Part shown: one piece after another, positions 8,803 through 17,900 of the stretch
Layout: each line of letters opens with the position of its first letter
Position numbering within the stretch: the stretch's first letter is position 1
NCBI RefSeq assembly: GCF_009932335.1
Contig: NZ_BLJF01000001.1
Location: forward strand, 3,100,001 to 3,164,000
DNA from: Pseudomonas asiatica
GTDB taxonomy: Bacteria; Pseudomonadota; Gammaproteobacteria; Pseudomonadales; Pseudomonadaceae
Length of the DNA stretch: 64,000 nucleotides
Direction: 5' to 3'
Position numbers and translations under genes: made by a program
The notes under the pieces: generated by a model
What the model saw: only the letters and a program-made list of their open reading frames with translations
What the model was told of the DNA's origin: nothing
Database searches by the model: none

Positions 8803-9171
8803 GCTTGATCCTCTGGGCAGCAGGGGGTCTGCCCTTTTTTTGATTCTGGTACTAGCCTGAAAAGCTGACCTGTACGTCAACTTTACAGCAATTGTGTTGG
8901 CGCAGGCAAAGTCAAGCCGACAATATGTCGCGACATGTCTGGGATCTGGGGCGGAATTTGCTCTGGGGCTGGTAGGCGTTCGTCTTAGGATCTTCGGCGC
9001 TTGGGAGACCGAGCGCCGCCCGCGCGGCGCTCGATCTCCCAGGCGCAGACAATCCCACGGCAAACACCTGCAAGCCCTGATGCGCCCCCCCTGACCAAAA
9101 ACCAGAGTTAACCTTGGGTTAATCGACCCAAGCCAGCATGACCCCTTTCAACGTATTGCCAAGGCGAAGAC
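8803..9171. other. Intergenic region between divergent Mo-dehydrogenase and dsb operons
   Basis: This 369-base divergent region must hold promoters for both operons. Two TTGAC-type -35-like sequences lie on the minus strand 60-110 bases before the dehydrogenase start, but no convincing -10 partner is visible. A hairpin at 8815-8834 (GGGCAG/CTGCCC, followed by seven T on the plus strand) lies in the 5' leader of the dehydrogenase. A REP-like inverted repeat is listed separately. Confidence 0.6.
8997..9046. repeat. REP-like inverted repeat, GAGCGCCGC family
   Basis: The element reads GCGCTTGGGAGACCGAGCGC, then CCGCCCGCGCGG, then GCGCTCGATCTCCCAGGCGC: a near-perfect palindrome. The same core (GGGAGATCGAGCGCCGCCCG) recurs at 28026-28065, 28088-28158 and 28286-28357, so it is a dispersed family and not a local hairpin. 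Confidence 0.75.
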
Positions 9172-10887
9172 ATGCGCGTCCTCCTGCTCTTCCTGACACT
9201 ACTGCTGGCCGGCCCATTGCAGGCCAACCCGTTCGATGTCAAACCGGACTTCCTGCCGGTCAACCAGGCCTTCGTGCTTACCCACGACCGCCAGGCCGAC
9301 GGCCAGATGCGCCTGTTCTTCCAGATCCAGCCTGGCTACTACCTGTATCAGAAACGGCTGAAGTTCGACGGCCTGCCTGCCGAACAGCACCCGCAACTGC
9401 CGGCCGCTCTCAACCACCACGACGAGTTCTTCGGCGACAGTGCGGTGTACCGCGACCAGCTCGAACTGCTGCTCCCGGCCGATGCCCAGGGCCAGCTGCG
9501 CCTGGGCTGGCAGGGCTGTGCCGACGCCGGCCTGTGCTACCCCCCGCAAACCACGTTGGTCGACCTGGGTGGCAGTGTGGCGCCGGCGGTCGAACAAGCC
9601 AGTGACCAGGCCCTGGCCAGCGACCTGCAAAAAGGCCACCTGGCCTGGAGCCTGCTCGCGTTCTTCGGCCTGGGCCTGTTGCTGGCCTTTACCCCCTGCT
9701 CGCTGCCGATGCTGCCGATCCTCGCCGGGCTGGTGCTGGGCAATGGCGCCAGCGCCCGGCGCGGCTGGATACTGGCCGGGGTCTATGTACTGAGCATGGC
9801 CCTGGTGTATGCCGCCCTGGGCGTGGTCGCCGCACTGCTGGGTGCCAGCCTGCAGGCCTGGCTGCAGCAACCCTGGCTGCTGGGCAGCCTGGCGGGGCTG
9901 TTCGTGCTGCTGGCCCTGCCGATGTTCGGCGCCTTCGAACTGCAACTGCCCGCCGCCGTGCGTGACCGCCTCGACCGCGCCGGGCAAGGCACCCGTGGTG
10001 GCAACCTGTATGGCGCGGCGCTGCTGGGCGCGCTGTCCGGCCTGCTGATGGGCCCGTGCATGACCGCGCCGTTGGCCGGCGCGCTGCTGTACATCGCCCA
10101 GAGCGGCGACGTGCTGCAGGGGGCGCTGGTGCTGTTCAGCCTCGGCCTGGGCATGGGCGTGCCGCTGCTGTTGCTGGTAACCCTGGGCAACCGCTACCTG
10201 CCCCGCCCGGGCGCCTGGATGAACCGGGTCAAGGGCGTGTTCGGCTTCGTGTTCCTGGGCATGGCGCTATACACCTTGCGCAGCCTGCTGCCCGCAGCAT
10301 TGCTGCTGGCCCTGAGCGGCGCCTTGCTGATTGCCCTGGCCTGGGCTGCCTGGCCGGCCCTGCAGCGGTTGCCGGCGTTGCGCGCCTTGCCACTGCTGGG
10401 AGCCCTGTGGGGCGGCCTGCTGCTGGTGGGTGCGGCGGCTGGTGGCGACGACCTCTGGCAGCCGCTGCGCCCGTTCGCCGGTGGCGGCGCTGCGCCGGCC
10501 ACCGGCCAGCACATCGAGGACGCCTTCGTCACCGTCAGCCGCCCCGAAGACCTGCAACGCGAACTGGATGCGGCTAAGGCCCGTGGCCAGTGGGTGATGC
10601 TCGACTACTATGCCGATTGGTGCGTGTCGTGCAAGGTCATGGAAAAACAGGTGTTCGCCCGCAGCGACGTGCAGGCCGGCCTGGCCGGTGTGCACCTGCT
10701 GCGCCTGGACGTGACCGCCGACACCCCGGCCAGCCAGGCCTTGCTGCAGCGCTACCAGGTACCCGGCCCGCCCAGCATCATCTGGGTCGGCCCGGAAGGC
10801 GACGAACGCCGCGCGCGGCGCATCACTGGTGAGGTGGATGCAGCCGCCTTCCTGCAACACTGGACCCAGACCAGGAGCCAAGGCTGA
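9172..10887 (+). CDS. dsbD: Thiol:disulfide interchange protein DsbD (DsbD2 type)
   Basis: This 571-residue protein has a signal peptide (1-18), a periplasmic alpha domain with the redox pair C116/C122 (GCADAGLC), eight or so membrane segments from about 155 to 430 with the two membrane cysteines (TPCSLPMLP and GPCMTAPLAG), and a C-terminal thioredoxin domain with WCVSC (DYYADWCVSCK). DsbD moves electrons from cytoplasmic thioredoxin to periplasmic reductases. Here the likely clients are the two downstream products. AAGGCGA precedes the ATG. The stop overlaps the next start (TGATG). The dsbD, tlpA-like, dsbG order matches a set I recall in P. aeruginosa. Confidence 0.92.
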   Translation: MRVLLLFLTLLLAGPLQANPFDVKPDFLPVNQAFVLTHDRQADGQMRLFFQIQPGYYLYQKRLKFDGLPAEQHPQLPAALNHHDEFFGDSAVYRDQLELLLPADAQGQLRLGWQGCADAGLCYPPQTTLVDLGGSVAPAVEQASDQALASDLQKGHLAWSLLAFFGLGLLLAFTPCSLPMLPILAGLVLGNGASARRGWILAGVYVLSMALVYAALGVVAALLGASLQAWLQQPWLLGSLAGLFVLLALPMFGAFELQLPAAVRDRLDRAGQGTRGGNLYGAALLGALSGLLMGPCMTAPLAGALLYIAQSGDVLQGALVLFSLGLGMGVPLLLLVTLGNRYLPRPGAWMNRVKGVFGFVFLGMALYTLRSLLPAALLLALSGALLIALAWAAWPALQRLPALRALPLLGALWGGLLLVGAAAGGDDLWQPLRPFAGGGAAPATGQHIEDAFVTVSRPEDLQRELDAAKARGQWVMLDYYADWCVSCKVMEKQVFARSDVQAGLAGVHLLRLDVTADTPASQALLQRYQVPGPPSIIWVGPEGDERRARRITGEVDAAAFLQHWTQTRSQG

Positions 10888-11723
10888 TGCTGACCGTAAC
10901 CCTCGGGCCACTGACCATGGCCCTCAACCACCTGCTGATGCTCACCGCCCTGGTGATCGCCAGCATGGTCGGCTGGTGGGTCGCCCGGCGTGGCGGCGAG
11001 AGCCCGGAATCGGCACTGTTCAACCTGTTCCTGATCGGCCTGCTGTGCGCACGCGCCGGCTTCGTGCTGGCCTACTGGCCGATGTACCAGGACGATCTGC
11101 TGCAGATCATCGATATCCGTGATGGCGGCTTCCTGTTCTGGTCGGGCCTTGCCGGCATCGTGCTCGGCGCCCTGTGGCAGGGCTGGCGCCATCCGGGCCT
11201 GCGCCGCCCGCTGGGCTGGGCGCTGTTCAGCGGTGCGCTGTTCTGGGGCCTGGCCAGCCTCGGGGGCCACCTGTACAGCAAGGGCACCGAACTGCCCGAT
11301 TTGAGCCTGCGCAAGGCCAACGGCCAATCCGTGGCGTTGCACAGCTACCGCGGCAATCCGCTGGTCATCAACATCTGGGCCACCTGGTGCCCACCCTGCC
11401 GACGCGAAATGCCGGTGCTGCAACAGGCGCAAAGCGCTTACCCGCACGTGACCTTCCTGTTCGTCAACCAGGGCGAGACCCCGGAAAACGTCAGCACCTT
11501 CCTCGCCACCACCGGCCTGAGCCTGACCCACGTGCTGTTCGACGGCACCGGTCTGCTGGCCCAGCGCGTCGGCTCCATGGCGCTGCCCACCACCCTGTTC
11601 TACGACGCCGACGGGCGCCTGGTCGGCAGCCATCTGGGCGAGCTGTCCCGGGCCAGCCTGCGCCACGCCCTGGAGCCTTTCGACCGGGCCACCGCGCCCG
11701 CCCCTGCCGCACAAGGAAACTGA
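10887..11723 (+). CDS. Membrane-anchored TlpA/DsbE-family thioredoxin
   Basis: This 278-residue protein has an unusual N-terminal membrane part (about four hydrophobic segments between residues 10 and 128) followed by a periplasmic TlpA-like thioredoxin domain. The active site is WATWCPPC (C168, C171) and the cis-proline loop is MALPTT. The family provides reductant for apocytochrome or copper-centre thiols, or for oxidised-cysteine repair. It overlaps dsbD by one base and ends one base before dsbG, so all three genes are cotranscribed and probably form a DsbD-driven reducing branch. The membrane part resembles a short prolipoprotein diacylglyceryl transferase-like fold only loosely; I do not assign it an enzymatic role. 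Confidence 0.85.
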   Translation: MLTVTLGPLTMALNHLLMLTALVIASMVGWWVARRGGESPESALFNLFLIGLLCARAGFVLAYWPMYQDDLLQIIDIRDGGFLFWSGLAGIVLGALWQGWRHPGLRRPLGWALFSGALFWGLASLGGHLYSKGTELPDLSLRKANGQSVALHSYRGNPLVINIWATWCPPCRREMPVLQQAQSAYPHVTFLFVNQGETPENVSTFLATTGLSLTHVLFDGTGLLAQRVGSMALPTTLFYDADGRLVGSHLGELSRASLRHALEPFDRATAPAPAAQGN

Positions 11724-11724
11724 C

Positions 11725-12483
11725 ATGCGACTGACTGCACTGCTGCCCCTGTCCCTGGCCCTGCTGGCTGCCCCCACCCTGCAGGCCGAAGAGCTGCCCA
11801 AGGCGATTGCGCAACTACAAGCCAAGGGCGCCGTGATCAAAGGCAGCTTCGACGCCCCCAACGGCCTGCGCGGGTATGCCGCCGAGTACCAGAACAACGG
11901 CCTGGCGCTGTACCTCACCCCTGACGGCAAGCATGTACTGGTCGGCAGCCTGTTCGACGAACAGGGCAACGACCTCAGTGCCGAGCCGCTGAAAAAGCTG
12001 GTGTATGCGCCGATGAGCAAGGAAATCTGGGCGAAGATGGAGAAAACCTCCTGGATCGCCGACGGCAAGGACGATGCACCGCGCAAGGTGTACCTGTTCA
12101 GCGACCCCAACTGCCCGTACTGCAACATGTTCTGGGAACAGGCGCGGCCATGGGTGGAGTCGGGCAAGGTGCAGTTGCGCCATATCATGGTCGGCATCAT
12201 CCGCGAGGACAGCCCGGGCAAGTCGGCGGCGCTGCTGGCGGCGAAAGACCCGGCCAAGGCACTACAGGAACATGAAAAGGCCGGCAAGGCCAGCAAGTTG
12301 AAGGCACTGGAGCAGGTGCCGGAGGCGGTGCAGCAAAAGCTGGCGGCGAACATGGCGCTGATGGAAGAAATGGGCTTGCAGGCGACCCCGGCGATCTTCT
12401 ATCAGGATGAGCAGGGCAACCTGCAGAGCCAGCAAGGCGCGCCGCGGCCGGAGTTGCTTGGGAAGATTCTCGGCAAGCGCTGA
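11725..12483 (+). CDS. dsbG: Thiol:disulfide interchange protein DsbG
   Basis: This 252-residue protein has a signal peptide (1-20, ending LQA), an N-terminal dimerisation region (21-90) and a thioredoxin domain with CPYC at C130-C133 (SDPNCPYCNMFW) and the cis-proline loop LQATPAIFY. DsbG is a periplasmic disulfide isomerase that also protects single cysteines from sulfenylation and is kept reduced by DsbD. The TPAIFY loop, with threonine before the cis-proline, agrees with DsbC/DsbG-type isomerases. It is the last gene of the operon; REP elements follow at once and may protect the 3' end of the transcript. Confidence 0.92.
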   Translation: MRLTALLPLSLALLAAPTLQAEELPKAIAQLQAKGAVIKGSFDAPNGLRGYAAEYQNNGLALYLTPDGKHVLVGSLFDEQGNDLSAEPLKKLVYAPMSKEIWAKMEKTSWIADGKDDAPRKVYLFSDPNCPYCNMFWEQARPWVESGKVQLRHIMVGIIREDSPGKSAALLAAKDPAKALQEHEKAGKASKLKALEQVPEAVQQKLAANMALMEEMGLQATPAIFYQDEQGNLQSQQGAPRPELLGKILGKR

Positions 12484-12585
12484 TGTGAAATCGCCGGGGC
12501 TGCCTTGCAGCCCATTCGTAGCACAAGGCTGTGGCGGCCCTGTGGGAGCGGGCAAGCCCGCGAAGAACTCAACGCGGTGTTATGT

Positions 12586-12825
12586 CACCGGCTGCGCCGG
12601 TGTTCGCGGGCATGCCCGCTCCCACAGGTACAGCGCCAAACCTCGAAAACAACGCCGTATCTGTAGGAGCGGCCTTGTGTCGCGAAAGGGCCGCATAGCG
12701 GCCCCCAAATTGCTGCATAAAAGCTGAAATTGCTGGGGCTGCTGTGCAGCCCTTTCGCGACACAAGGCCGCTCCTACAAGGGGCGATGCAGACCTCACTT
12801 GTTCTGGTCACAACCCCTCCAGCTC
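12586..12825. repeat. Left direct repeat flanking the ABC cassette
   Basis: Bases 12586-12705 and 14722-14838 are near-identical, apart from a few indels and substitutions (they begin CACCGGCTGCGCCGGTG and run through AGCGCCAAACCTCGAAA to a REP arm). After a divergent spacer the similarity resumes at 12778-12825 with 14867-14914, which includes the stop codon of pvdL. The copies are in direct orientation about 2.1 kb apart and enclose the ABC genes. Confidence 0.8.
12661..12779. repeat. REP pair (TGTAGGAGCGGCCTTGTG family)
   Basis: Two arms, CTGTAGGAGCGGCCTTGTG and its inverse, face each other around a 30-base spacer. The same arms occur at 14793-14838 (single), 36319-36425, 42211-42330, 48818-48940 and 49651-49768. 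Such pairs lie between genes and often act as terminators or mRNA stabilisers. Confidence 0.8.
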
Positions 12826-12858
12826 GTCCTCGAGCACATCGGCCCAGATGCCAGCCAA
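12808..12858 (-). pseudogene. Remnant of the 3' end of an NRPS gene (pvdL tail)
   Basis: Read on the minus strand and ending at a stop (12808-12810), the fragment encodes LAGIWADVLEDELEGL. Intact pvdL has [10 protein letters not shown] before its last carrier domain and LMAELEGL as its final residues. The fragment therefore joins these two points and lacks the carrier domain of about 75 codons. A stop precedes it in frame within a few codons. The bases after its stop also match those after the pvdL stop. It is a deletion-decayed duplicate. Confidence 0.7.
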
Positions 12859-13199
12859 TGGCCAAGTTCACATTTGGCAACACTAAGTTATACCACCTAA
12901 GGCGACAAACACTTTTCCGAACCGATCATCGGAAAACAACGCCCGGCGATAAAACATATAACAATCCCACAACAATTTCAGATCCGCCTTACAAAAAACA
13001 GACGTCTTTTTCACTCCCATGACCAGTGAACAGATCGCGATCAGACATACCCCTCAGATACATCTCACAATACCAACTGCAATTCAAACAACTAGATTAC
13101 ACCCCAGCCAACACATTGCCCCATCAAACTTGACGTACATGCAGCCTGAATATAAAACCCTTACCCCCTGCATTCGCGAAGACACTAAAGGCGAGAAAA

Positions 13200-13952
13200 A
13201 TGAACAAAAAGCCATACCCCATAACGCGAAGAAAACAGATCCTCATGATCACCAAGGTGTTGATCCTGGAACACCTGCGAGAACCCACTGCGTTGCTGTG
13301 GACAGCGGCGGCGCCTTGCTTGATGTTCATACTACTGAGGCAAAGCCGTTCCCTTGCAGCGCCACCAGACACTCTCTATATATCCTCTGCTGCGTGGTTC
13401 TACGCCTACATCGCTGCAAACGTTGCCTTCTTCGGCCTCGGCTTTTATCTAATCGGACGACGAGAAAGTGGCTTCGTCCGGTCATTCATTTACCAACGCG
13501 AGGCAATTGCACTTTTCCTCACATCGCACGCCGTCAGCTACACATTGGTCAGTGTCGTGTACTCCAGCTTTTTCTACTTCATCTCCAAGCCTCTATACGG
13601 ATCCTACTCGCCATCAGAATTCCTGTACCTTACAGCCGCGTTCTATACGAGTTACCTGATATTCGCCTGCATCGGCTTGGCAATTGCAGCGATGCCCATC
13701 AAATTCAGCACAGCCGGGACGCTATTTTCGCTACTTTCATTCCTGATGTTACTTTCCGGCTATTTGGGCACCACACAAGACGAACTGACCCACTGGTCAA
13801 CGTTGATCAACCCCTTGCACCTGAGCACAAGAATAATTACCGGAGAGATACCACTCACTATTAGTTTTCTGACAGCTTTTGCCATTTCAACAGCGGGGCT
13901 CTATGCAACAGGAAAGCTATTCAGAATCCACCCCATATGGAGCCGCTATTAA
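13200..13952 (+). CDS. ABC-2-type transporter permease (low-GC cassette)
   Basis: This 250-residue protein has about six hydrophobic segments (roughly 34-48, 62-88, 105-135, 150-172, 178-196, 222-240) and the overall plan of an ABC-2 permease, the membrane half of an exporter. No specific substrate signature is visible. GCGAGAAAAATG gives a weak ribosome site. Base composition is much AT-richer than the neighbouring dsb and pvdL genes. It ends one base before the ATPase start, so the two form a transporter. Because the cassette abuts pvdL it might export a peptide or lipopeptide, but nothing in the sequence proves a link to pyoverdine. Confidence 0.7.
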   Translation: MNKKPYPITRRKQILMITKVLILEHLREPTALLWTAAAPCLMFILLRQSRSLAAPPDTLYISSAAWFYAYIAANVAFFGLGFYLIGRRESGFVRSFIYQREAIALFLTSHAVSYTLVSVVYSSFFYFISKPLYGSYSPSEFLYLTAAFYTSYLIFACIGLAIAAMPIKFSTAGTLFSLLSFLMLLSGYLGTTQDELTHWSTLINPLHLSTRIITGEIPLTISFLTAFAISTAGLYATGKLFRIHPIWSRY

Positions 13953-13953
13953 A

Positions 13954-14682
13954 ATGCACCTTCTCACCATCAAAAACCTGGACTTCTCATACAACAGCAG
14001 CCCTCTTTTACAAAACATCACGTTACAGTTGAAAAAAGGAGAGGCCGTAGGCGTACTGGGCAGTAACGGAGCAGGAAAGACCACGCTTTTCGACCTGATC
14101 TGCAACATCAGAAAACCAAGCAACGGCACAATCATAAATTCATCCAGACAGCAGGCTTATCTGACTCAAGTACTGACACCACCGCCCTTGCTCAGGATGA
14201 GCGAAGTCTACCAACTGATTACACAGTTAAACTCCAGATCAGCACCGGATCACTGCGAGGTGCTTTCACGCCTCTCTGAATGGTCACATTCCCTGTCGAA
14301 ACGGTATGCTGAAATCTACAAGAAGAAGGCATCTACTTGCAGCTATGGCGAAGTCCGGAGCTTTGTCACACTGACGCTACTGCTCATGGGCAGTGACCTG
14401 ATCATCCTCGACGAGCCTACTGCGGGGGTAGACCCAGAATTCAGACACCACATATGGCTAGGTATAAAAAACGCGTGCAAAAACGGGGCTAGTGTTTTGA
14501 TTTCATCTCACTATACCGAGGAAATTGCCACAAACTGCCATCGTTTCTACATGCTCGCTCATCAACACCTCGAGCCATTTGAGAATGCTCATGAGTTTCT
14601 CGCTCGCTACCATGCGAACTCTTATGATGAAGCATTCATCAATGCGTCGATGTCGCAGGAAAAAATCGGGGCCGCATCATGA
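13954..14682 (+). CDS. ABC transporter ATP-binding protein with divergent signature motif
   Basis: This 242-residue ATPase shows Walker A GSNGAGKTTL (about residues 35-44), Walker B LIILDEPTAGVDPE, and an H-loop LISSHYTEE. The usual LSGGQ signature is replaced by CSYGEVRS, a strong divergence that keeps only the glycine and a glutamate. ATG 13954 is chosen because it follows the permease stop at once, with GGAG at 13939-13942; the open frame back to 13879 overlaps the permease. The low GC matches the permease. It should power the adjacent ABC-2 permease as a homodimer. Confidence 0.82.
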   Translation: MHLLTIKNLDFSYNSSPLLQNITLQLKKGEAVGVLGSNGAGKTTLFDLICNIRKPSNGTIINSSRQQAYLTQVLTPPPLLRMSEVYQLITQLNSRSAPDHCEVLSRLSEWSHSLSKRYAEIYKKKASTCSYGEVRSFVTLTLLLMGSDLIILDEPTAGVDPEFRHHIWLGIKNACKNGASVLISSHYTEEIATNCHRFYMLAHQHLEPFENAHEFLARYHANSYDEAFINASMSQEKIGAAS

Positions 14683-14721
14683 CGGCGAAGAACCATGGGA
14701 AAGGTGGGGTTGCAGGTATGG

Positions 14722-14914
14722 CACCGGCTGCGCCGGTGTTCGCGGGCATGCCCGCTCACAGGTGCAGCGCCAAACCTCGAAACAACGCCGTATCTGTAGG
14801 AGCGGCCTTGTGTCGCGAAAGGGCCGCATAGCGGCCCCAGCAATTTCAACTTTTGTGCACCAATCCAGGGGCGGTGCAGGCCTCACCTGCTCAGGTCACA
14901 ACCCCTCCAGCTCA
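14722..14914. repeat. Right direct repeat flanking the ABC cassette (enters pvdL 3' end)
   Basis: This copy matches the left one (12586-12825) but holds only one REP arm (14793-14838). Its 28-base spacer (14838-14866) matches the left spacer in inverted orientation: AGCAATTTCAACTTTTG here against the reverse complement of TAAAAGCTGAAATTGCT there. The similarity runs through the pvdL stop codon (14896-14898) into the last codons. Confidence 0.78.
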
Positions 14915-17900
14915 GCCATAAGGTCACTGAGCCGGTCGACTTTATCGTCATCCAGCACACTGCCCTGCAGCCCCCGCACATACACCGCCAGTTCCTCCAC
15001 CGTGCTGCACTCGAACATCGCCCGCAGCGGCACGTTCAGTTGCAGCTGCTTCTGCACCCGCGAGGCGATTTGCGTGGCCAGCAGCGAATGCCCGCCCAGC
15101 TCGAAGAAGTTGTCGTGCACCCCGACCCGCTCGGCCTTGAGCACATCCGTCCAGATACCGGCCAGTACCTCTTCCAGCTCATTGCGCGGCGCCTGGTAGG
15201 CCTGGCTGTGCTGGCCACCGACGTCGATGGCTGGCAGGGCCTTGCGGTCGAGCTTGCCGTTGGCGTTGTGCGGCAGGCTGTCGAACCAGCCCCAGTGCAG
15301 TGGCACCATGTACTCCGGCAACTCGGCACGCAGGCGCTGCTTGAGCTGTTCCAGCAACGCAGCGTCGGCTGCAACGCCCTGATGCGCCACCAGGTAACCC
15401 ACCAGGTGCTTGCCATTGACGCCCTCCTGCACGCCAACGGCAGCGTCGCGGATTTCCGGCTGTTCGTGCAGGCGGGCTTCGATTTCGCCCAGTTCGATGC
15501 GGTAGCCGCGAATCTTCACCTGATGGTCGATGCGCCCGACATACTCCAGCACCCCGTCCAGGCGCTGCCGCGCCAGGTCGCCAGTGCGATACAGGCGTTC
15601 GCCCGGTGCACCATGAGGATGGGGAATGAACGCCAGCGCTGTGCGCACCGGGTCGCCGACATAGCCACGGCCCACGCCGGTGCCGGCCACGCACAACTCA
15701 CCTGTCGCACCCAGTGGCACCAGTGCCTGGTCCTCGCCGTACAGGTACAGGCGGTTGTTGTCGGTCGGCGTGCCGATCGGCAAGTAACTGCCACGGGTCG
15801 AGGCGGCATCGACGCGGAAGAACGCCACGTCATCGGAGCACTCCGCCGGGCCGTAGGCGTTGACCAGGCCGATCTGCGGGTAGCGCTGCAACCACTGCGC
15901 CGCCAGCTCCGGAGGCATGGCCTCGCCGGTCGGCAGCATCCAGCGCAGGCCATCGAGGGCCTGGTGGTCGTTGGCCAACATACCCTGGATCAGCGACGGC
16001 ACGCTCTCCAGCACGCTGATGCCGGTGGCCTGCACATGCGCCAGCAGGCCCTGCGGGTCATGGGCGATGGCATTCGGCACGATCTCCACCCTGGCGCCGA
16101 ACAGCGGCGCGGCAAGGAACTGCCACACCGAAATGTCGAAGCTCTGCGAGGCCGTCTGGGCGATCACGTCCTGCTCGCCGAGCGCCAGGTACGGCACCTT
16201 GCTCAACTGGTTGTTGAGCATGCCGCGCTGCTCGACCATCACCCCCTTCGGCAGGCCGGTGGAGCCTGAGGTGTAGATCACATAGGCGAGGTTATCCGGC
16301 CCGCTGTGAATGCCGGGGTTGTGGCTGGCCACCGGGCTGGCCTGGATGTCTTCCCAGACCAGCAGCTGCGGCCGTGCCGCCAACGCAAGCTGGTCCAGCA
16401 ACTGCCGCCCTTGCCCGGCACAGGCCGCGCTGCACACCAGCACGGGTGTACGGCTGAGCTGGATGATGCTTTGCAGACGCGCCGCCGGCAGGCCCGGGTC
16501 CAGTGGCAGGTAGCCGGCGCCGGCCTTGAAGCTGCCGACGATCATGCCCAGCAGCGGTAGCCCACGCTCGGCCAGCAGTGCCACCGGCTGGTCCACGTTC
16601 ACACCCGCCGCGATCAAGGCATGGCCCAGACGGTTGGCCGCCAGGTTCAAGCCGGCGTAGTCGTAGGATGCGTCCAGGCAGCGGGCCACGGTACGTTGCG
16701 GATGCGCGGCCACCTGCGCCTCGAACTGCGCGATGTAACTCTGTTCCAACGGATAGGCGCGCGCGGTGCGGTTGCAGTCTTCCAGCAGGAAGCGCTGCTC
16801 TTCCGCACCCAGCAACGGCAGTGCGCTCATCTCCCCTTCAAAGCCTTGCACCAGCGCCAGCAGCAGGCGCTTGAACTCGGCCAGCAGGCGCTCGACGGTC
16901 GGGTAGTCGAAATAGCGCTGGTCGAACGACAGGTGCAGGCCAAGGTCATCGCCCGGGTAGCACACTGCGGTCAGCGGGAAGTTGGTGTGGGTACGACCCG
17001 AGTCGGAACTGGCATTCAGGTGCTGGGCGTGGTCGAGCACGGCGGTTTCCACCGGCGCGTTCTCGAACACGAACAGGCTGTCGAACAGCGGCTGGCCCTT
17101 GGGCAGTTCGCTGCATTCCTGGATGGCCACCAGCGGCAGGTACTCATGCTCGCGCAGCTCCATGTTGTGCTCCAGCAGGCCTTGCAGCCACTGCCGCACG
17201 CTGCAGCGCTCACCCGCCACCGGCAATTGCACGCGCAGGGCGACGCTGTTGATGAACAGGCCGACGGTACGCTGCATCTGCGGCATGCTCACCGGGCGCC
17301 CGGCCACGGTCACGCCAAAGGCCACGTCGCGGTCGCCACTGTAGCGCGCCAGCACCAGTGCCCAGGCCGCCTGGGCGAAGGTGTTGACGGTGAGCTGGTG
17401 GGCCTGGGCCAGTTCGCGCAGGCGCACACCGTCGCTCACCGCCAGGCGGGTGTAACAGTCGCCGACGATCATGCCGCTACCGGCATGGTCGTGGCGCAGC
17501 GGGCGGTCGCTGGGGATGGTGGTAGCGCGTTCGAAGCCGGCCAGGTTGGCCTGCCACCAGGCTCGCGCGTCGTCCAGGCCCTGGCGTTGCAGCCAGCCGA
17601 TGTAGTCGCGGTAGCGCGGTGGCACCGGCAAGCGGGCCTGGCGCCCCTCGCCGAGGGCCTGGTAGATCTCGAAGAAATCGTTCATCAGCAGCGAACGGCA
17701 CCAGGCATCGATGAGGATGTGGTGGTTGCTCATCATGAACCAGTAGCGCTCGTCGGCCACACGCACCAGGCGCAGGTGGAACGGCGCCTCGCTGAGCAGC
17801 GCGAAACCAGCCTCGCGTTCCTGCTTGTGCAGGGCCTGCAGGCGCTGCTCCTGGGCGTCGTCGTCGAGGCCACGCCAGTCCTGATAGTCCACCGGCATGT

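Larger units (their letters stand above)
12484..13199. other. Intergenic region: REP elements, pvdL-tail remnant and AT-rich leader
   Basis: No gene is seen in these 716 bases. From the left they hold two REP elements with GGGAGCGGGC arms (12541-12630), a REP pair of the TGTAGGAGCGGCC family (12661-12779), a decayed fragment of a pvdL 3' end (12808-12858), and from about 12865 an AT-rich segment that leads into the ABC transporter genes. The open frame spanning 13019-13864 on the plus strand overlaps the permease in another frame and is not credited. Confidence 0.7.

Noticed and set aside
8803..9063. N-terminal extension of the Mo-dehydrogenase open frame
   Set aside because: The Tat signal begins at 8802 with its own ribosome site; the extension translates REP-like DNA.
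13019..13864. Plus-strand open frame overlapping the permease
   Set aside because: It is in another frame of a membrane gene, has no ribosome site and no family features.
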